The notes under the pieces: generated by a model
What the model was told of the DNA's origin: nothing
Database searches by the model: none
What the model saw: the letters and a program-made list of their open reading frames with translations, nothing else
Shown here: piece after piece, positions 60,946 through 64,000 of the stretch
How the letters are laid out: every line of letters begins with the position of its first letter
Position numbering within the stretch: position 1 is the first letter of the stretch
Position numbers and translations under genes: made by a program
Origin: Halorubrum salipaludis
GTDB lineage: Archaea > Halobacteriota > Halobacteria > Halobacteriales > Haloferacaceae
Assembly: GCF_002286985.1 (NCBI RefSeq)
Contig: NZ_NSKC01000001.1
Location: 248,001-312,000 of the forward strand
Direction: 5' to 3'
DNA length: 64,000 nt

Positions 60946-61314
60946 TCACTCGACGAGCCGGAGCTCGTCGCCGACCGCGACCGGGTCGGCCGCGCCGGCC
61001 GGGAGCTCGATCACCGTGTCCGCGCGGCCGCGGCCCAGCCCGACGAACGGGGCGAGCCGCTTCGTCTTCTGCACCTCGCCGTCGACGAGCCAGACGGCGT
61101 CGATCGCGAAGGGGACGAACAGCATGTGGAGCCACTGCGTGTCGGGCGCGTCGAAGGGGAACACCAGGGCGTAGCCGTCTGGGATCGACCGCCGGAACAT
61201 CAGCCCGCGGCCCTGTTCGAATGCCGAGCGCGCCACGTCGACGTCGCTCGCGAGGACGGTCTCCTCGGAGCCGCCGGACCGGTCGCTGCGGTGGACGAGT
61301 CGCACGCTCCGCAC
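60946..61314 (-). CDS. DUF192 family protein
   Basis: A 122-residue soluble protein with the DUF192 signature GLMFRRSIPDGYALVFPF, then WLHMLFVPFAIDAVWLVDGEV and VIELPAGAADPVAVGDELRL. The family is widespread, often exported, and has no firm biochemical function. This copy lacks a signal peptide. It is convergent with the PAS kinase and lies downstream of the glutaredoxin gene on the same strand. Confidence 0.85.
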   Translation of the reverse strand: MRSVRLVHRSDRSGGSEETVLASDVDVARSAFEQGRGLMFRRSIPDGYALVFPFDAPDTQWLHMLFVPFAIDAVWLVDGEVQKTKRLAPFVGLGRGRADTVIELPAGAADPVAVGDELRLVE

Positions 61315-61375
61315 GTGACGGGCATCGGATAAATAGCCTCGCGATCGGCCGGCGTCGTCGGCGTCAGCTGCCGAG

Positions 61376-61630
61376 CTAGCTCGCGTCGCCGTACGTCTCC
61401 TCGAGGTACTCGACGATGTCGTCGCTCTCGGGCATCCCCTCGATCCCGTTGGCCTCGTCGACGAGGACGGGGACGCCGGTCTGGCCGGAGACCGCCTCGA
61501 CTTCCGTGCGCTCGCCGTGCGAGCGCGGCACCATCACCGACTCGTACTCCAAGTCGAGCTCGGCGAGCTTGGTCTTCACTTTCGCGCAGTACGGGCAGCC
61601 TTCCAGTTCGTAGAGCGTCAGGTCCGTCAT
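61376..61630 (-). CDS. Glutaredoxin-like thioredoxin-fold protein
   Basis: An 84-residue thioredoxin-fold protein with the dithiol centre CPYC at Cys12-Cys15 and the cis-Pro loop TGVPVLVDE. It opens MTDLTLYELEGCPYC, which resembles glutaredoxins and NrdH-type redoxins. It probably reduces disulfides with a low-molecular-weight thiol (gamma-glutamylcysteine in halophiles) or thioredoxin reductase. The start at 61630 follows the fold; the upstream frame is not coding. Confidence 0.87.
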   Translation of the reverse strand: MTDLTLYELEGCPYCAKVKTKLAELDLEYESVMVPRSHGERTEVEAVSGQTGVPVLVDEANGIEGMPESDDIVEYLEETYGDAS

Positions 61631-61750
61631 CACCGGCGGGTAGGGGACAGACGCGTAAAGAAGTACGGTGGGCGGTCGCGGCGCGCGCACGGGCGGCGGG
61701 GGTAACTGTGAGACCGAGAGACTGAAAGACCGCTTGTACTCTCTGGAAAG

Positions 61751-61758
61751 CATATATC
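61751..61758 (+). promoter_or_regulatory. TATA box of the small lipoprotein gene
   Basis: CATATATC is centred about 26 bases upstream of the ATG at 61781. Confidence 0.6.
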
Positions 61759-61780
61759 CGTGCCGAGCGGACGTGGGGGT

Positions 61781-62266
61781 ATGAACCGCCGTACGCTGCT
61801 CGGGGGCGTCGGAGTCGCGTTCGCGTCGTCGCTCGGCGGCTGTCTCGACGGCTCGGTCGGGGACGGCGACGGCAGTGGAGGCGGCACCGGGGGCGACGGC
61901 GACCGCCCCACCGAGCTCCGCGACGCGACGTTCACGACCGGGATCGAGGGCGCGCCGGCGGCCGACGAACCGCCCCGTATCGCGTTCGACGAGGCGGCGT
62001 CGCGGGTGACGGTGGAGGGAACAATCAGCTACTCGTCGAGCTCGTGCGGCGAGGTCGCGCTCGACCGCGCGACGTACGACGCGGCGGAGAGCGCGGCCAG
62101 CGTGCGGGTGGTTGGCCGCCGGGACGCCGAGGCGGGCGAGGAGTGCACGGACGACATCGCGGCCGACTCCTACCGGGTCGAGCTGACGTTCGACGGGGGC
62201 GTCCCCGAGACGGTCGAGGCGGTCGAGGACGGGGAGTTCGACGAGTTCGTCGTGACCGCGCCGTAG
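61781..62266 (+). CDS. Small Tat-exported lipoprotein
   Basis: A 161-residue protein with a twin-arginine start (MNRRTLLGG), a hydrophobic core and a lipobox LGGC at about residue 21, followed by a Gly/Asp-rich linker. The mature part (about 45-161) is a beta-rich domain with two Cys residues (SSSCGEVAL and GEECTDDI) that may form a disulfide. It would be anchored on the outer face of the membrane. No family is recognised. It has its own promoter and converges on the purine permease gene. Confidence 0.75.
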   Translation: MNRRTLLGGVGVAFASSLGGCLDGSVGDGDGSGGGTGGDGDRPTELRDATFTTGIEGAPAADEPPRIAFDEAASRVTVEGTISYSSSSCGEVALDRATYDAAESAASVRVVGRRDAEAGEECTDDIAADSYRVELTFDGGVPETVEAVEDGEFDEFVVTAP

Positions 62267-62315
62267 CGGCGGCGAACGGAGAGAGAAGGCCGAGCCGCGT
62301 TTGGACCGACCGTGC

Positions 62316-63695
62316 TTAGAGGATGACGCCGCGCGTCTGCAGCACGTAGTAGAGCGCCAGCAGCGCCGCGATCACGTACTGGCCGAGCGCGACCTCGTCG
62401 TACTCGCCGACCGCGACCTTGATCAGCGGGTAGGCGATGATCCCGGCCGCGAGCCCGTCGGCGATCGAGTAGGCGAACGGCATCACGGTGACGGTGAGGC
62501 CGGCGGAGACGGCCCACGCGGGGTCGTCCCAGTCGACATCGACGAGCCCCTGCAGCATCATCACGCCGACGACGATCAGCGCGATGAAGGAGGCGTACGC
62601 CGGGATGGCGGCGACGAGGGGGATCACGGCGAGCGACGCCAGGAACAGCAGCGCGACGACCAGCGCCGTCAGGCCGGTGCGGCCGCCCTCCTCGACGCCG
62701 GTCGACGACTCGATGTACGTCGTCACCGTGGAGGTGCCGAGCACCGCGCCCGCGGTCGTCCCCACCGCGTCGGCCATCAGCGGCTTGTCCATGTCGGGGA
62801 GGTCGCCGTCCTCGTCGAGGAAGTCGCCGAACTGCGAGACGCCGATGAGCGTCCCGGCGGTGTCGAAGAAGTCGACGAAGAAGAACGTGAACACGACCAG
62901 AACGAACGTCAGGGGGTCGATCTGTCCCAGCCCGTCGACGAACGCGCCCGCGAGCGGGGTGATGTCGTACTGGGCGCTCGGGAGTGACTCGGGCGTGATC
63001 GCGCCGCGCTCGAAGACCCCGGCGAGGGTGAGCCCCCAGCCGGCCAGCGACGTGGTCACGATGCCGATCACGATCGAGCCCGTGATCCCGCGGGCCCAGA
63101 GGCCGAAGGTGAACGCGAGCCCGAGCAGGCCTAAGATCGCCCACGGGTTCCCGAAGACCCCGCCGAGCGTGACGAGCGTCGCCTCGTCGGGGACGACGAT
63201 CTGGAGCTCCTGGAAGCCGATGAACAGCAGGAACAGCCCGATACCCGCTCCGACCGAGCGCTTCACCGGCTCGGGGAACAGCCGGATGACGTACTCGCGC
63301 GCGCCGACCGCGGTGAGGATCATGAACAGGACCCCTTCGACGAACACCGCGGCCAGCGCCGTCTGCCACGGGATTCCGAGCCCCAGCACGACCGTGTACG
63401 CGAAGAAGGCGTTGAGGCCGAGCCCCGGCGCGAGCCCGAACGGCCGGTTGGCGTACAGCGCCATCACCGCCGTCGCGATCGCCGCCGAGAGGATCGTGGC
63501 GATGGCGATCATCTGGAAGACCTCGTTCGGTCCGTACCCCTCGATCTGGATCGCTTCGGAGAGGATCGCGGGGTTCACCACGATGATGTACGACATCGCG
63601 AGGAACGTCGTGAGCCCCGCGACCAGCTCCGTCCGAGCGTCGGAGTCGTGCCCCTCCAGGTCGAACCGCGCAGCGAGCGTGTCTGTAAGCCCCAT
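62316..63695 (-). CDS. AzgA-type purine permease (NCS2 family)
   Basis: A 459-residue transporter with about 13-14 helices. It has the AzgA-like N-terminal segment ARTELVAGLTTFLAMSYIIVVNPAIL (reaching into helix 1) and the motifs NRPFGLAPGLGLNAFFAYTVV and FFFVDFFDTAGTLIGVS that line the substrate site. It is expected to import adenine, guanine or hypoxanthine with protons. The start at 63695 (MGLTDTLAARF) fits the family. A purine-type phosphoribosyltransferase lies upstream on the same strand. Confidence 0.9.
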   Translation of the reverse strand: MGLTDTLAARFDLEGHDSDARTELVAGLTTFLAMSYIIVVNPAILSEAIQIEGYGPNEVFQMIAIATILSAAIATAVMALYANRPFGLAPGLGLNAFFAYTVVLGLGIPWQTALAAVFVEGVLFMILTAVGAREYVIRLFPEPVKRSVGAGIGLFLLFIGFQELQIVVPDEATLVTLGGVFGNPWAILGLLGLAFTFGLWARGITGSIVIGIVTTSLAGWGLTLAGVFERGAITPESLPSAQYDITPLAGAFVDGLGQIDPLTFVLVVFTFFFVDFFDTAGTLIGVSQFGDFLDEDGDLPDMDKPLMADAVGTTAGAVLGTSTVTTYIESSTGVEEGGRTGLTALVVALLFLASLAVIPLVAAIPAYASFIALIVVGVMMLQGLVDVDWDDPAWAVSAGLTVTVMPFAYSIADGLAAGIIAYPLIKVAVGEYDEVALGQYVIAALLALYYVLQTRGVIL

Positions 63696-63821
63696 TGAAC
63701 GGGTGAGTGTACCCCGGGATCGGGTGATAAGCTTTGCTGAACGCCAGCGTCTAGTGTACAAGATGCTGCATAAAAATCCGCCTCTAACCGTTGGATCTCC
63801 GAGGGAAATGCGCGAACGTGA

Positions 63822-64000
63822 TTACTCGAACGTCGTCAGCGCGCCAACTGGGGCGTCGGTGATCGCCCGCGCGCGGTCCATCCCCTCGTCGCCGACGGCG
63901 ATGAGCGTGAACACGCCGGTGACGTCGGCGTCGGCCTGCAGGGCGATGTCCAAGAGGAGCTCCTGGGTCTCCCCCGACCGGATCAGGTCGTCGACGACGA
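63822..64000 (-). CDS. Purine phosphoribosyltransferase, C-terminal part (cut by window end)
   Basis: The last 58 or so residues of a protein whose 5' end lies beyond the window. The PRPP-binding loop VVDDLIRSGET is clear, followed by LLLDIALQADADVTGVFTLI and the end GALTTFE. It fits the haloarchaeal hypoxanthine/guanine or adenine phosphoribosyltransferase-like family. It would convert an imported base to its nucleotide. The neighbour on the same strand is the purine permease, so together they form an uptake and salvage pair. Confidence 0.8.
   Translation of the reverse strand, partial: VVDDLIRSGETQELLLDIALQADADVTGVFTLIAVGDEGMDRARAITDAPVGALTTFE

Overview
The window is a 64 kb piece of a haloarchaeal chromosome, most like Halorubrum or a close relative. 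The evidence is very high GC, strongly acidic predicted proteins, TATA boxes about 25-30 bases upstream of start codons that imply leaderless mRNAs, Tat lipoproteins, an A-type ATP synthase cluster, and a proton-pumping rhodopsin beside a Bat-type regulator. I recognise no rRNA, tRNA, CRISPR array or intact insertion sequence.

Layout. 1-2088 is the end of an integrated element: four overlapping mini-genes (at least three of them small Cys-rich proteins) and a tyrosine integrase. 2336-14657 carries a tiny membrane peptide, a MaoC-type hydratase and CoA-transferase pair, a TAXI-TRAP transporter, an acyl-CoA dehydrogenase, two MFS carriers, a universal stress protein and a MmgE/PrpD enzyme. This looks like an organic-acid uptake and CoA-activation neighbourhood. 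14764-29289 holds housekeeping and regulatory genes: a histidine kinase, an RNB ribonuclease, a KhtT/KefB-like cation/proton antiporter pair, an M24 peptidase, TiaS, an HTH regulator and a MinD4-like ATPase.

29446-44615 is the energy region: atpHIKECFAB, a membrane-anchored winged-helix protein, a secreted Asp/Ser/Pro-repeat protein, a Bat regulator with a full LOV photosensor signature, bacteriorhodopsin, and then atpD. The light-driven proton pump and its regulator therefore sit inside the gene cluster for the proton-driven ATP synthase.

44704-64000 carries a photolyase, IlvA, CysS, PheA, a CbiX/DR2241 pair, an aldehyde dehydrogenase, topoisomerase I, a PAS histidine kinase, a DUF192 protein, glutaredoxin, a small lipoprotein, and a purine permease followed by a phosphoribosyltransferase cut by the window end.

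The most novel feature is a dispersed element of about 300 bases, present in five diverged copies (near 8.4, 19.7, 45.2, 49.0 and 51.0 kb). Every copy lies in an intergenic gap, four of them between convergent genes. Each can fold into three consecutive hairpins. The stems keep pairing although their bases differ between copies, which is covariation. Each copy ends at a TTTATAAG-like motif. This pattern suggests selection on a folded RNA, or on a cruciform DNA, and not simple repeat decay.
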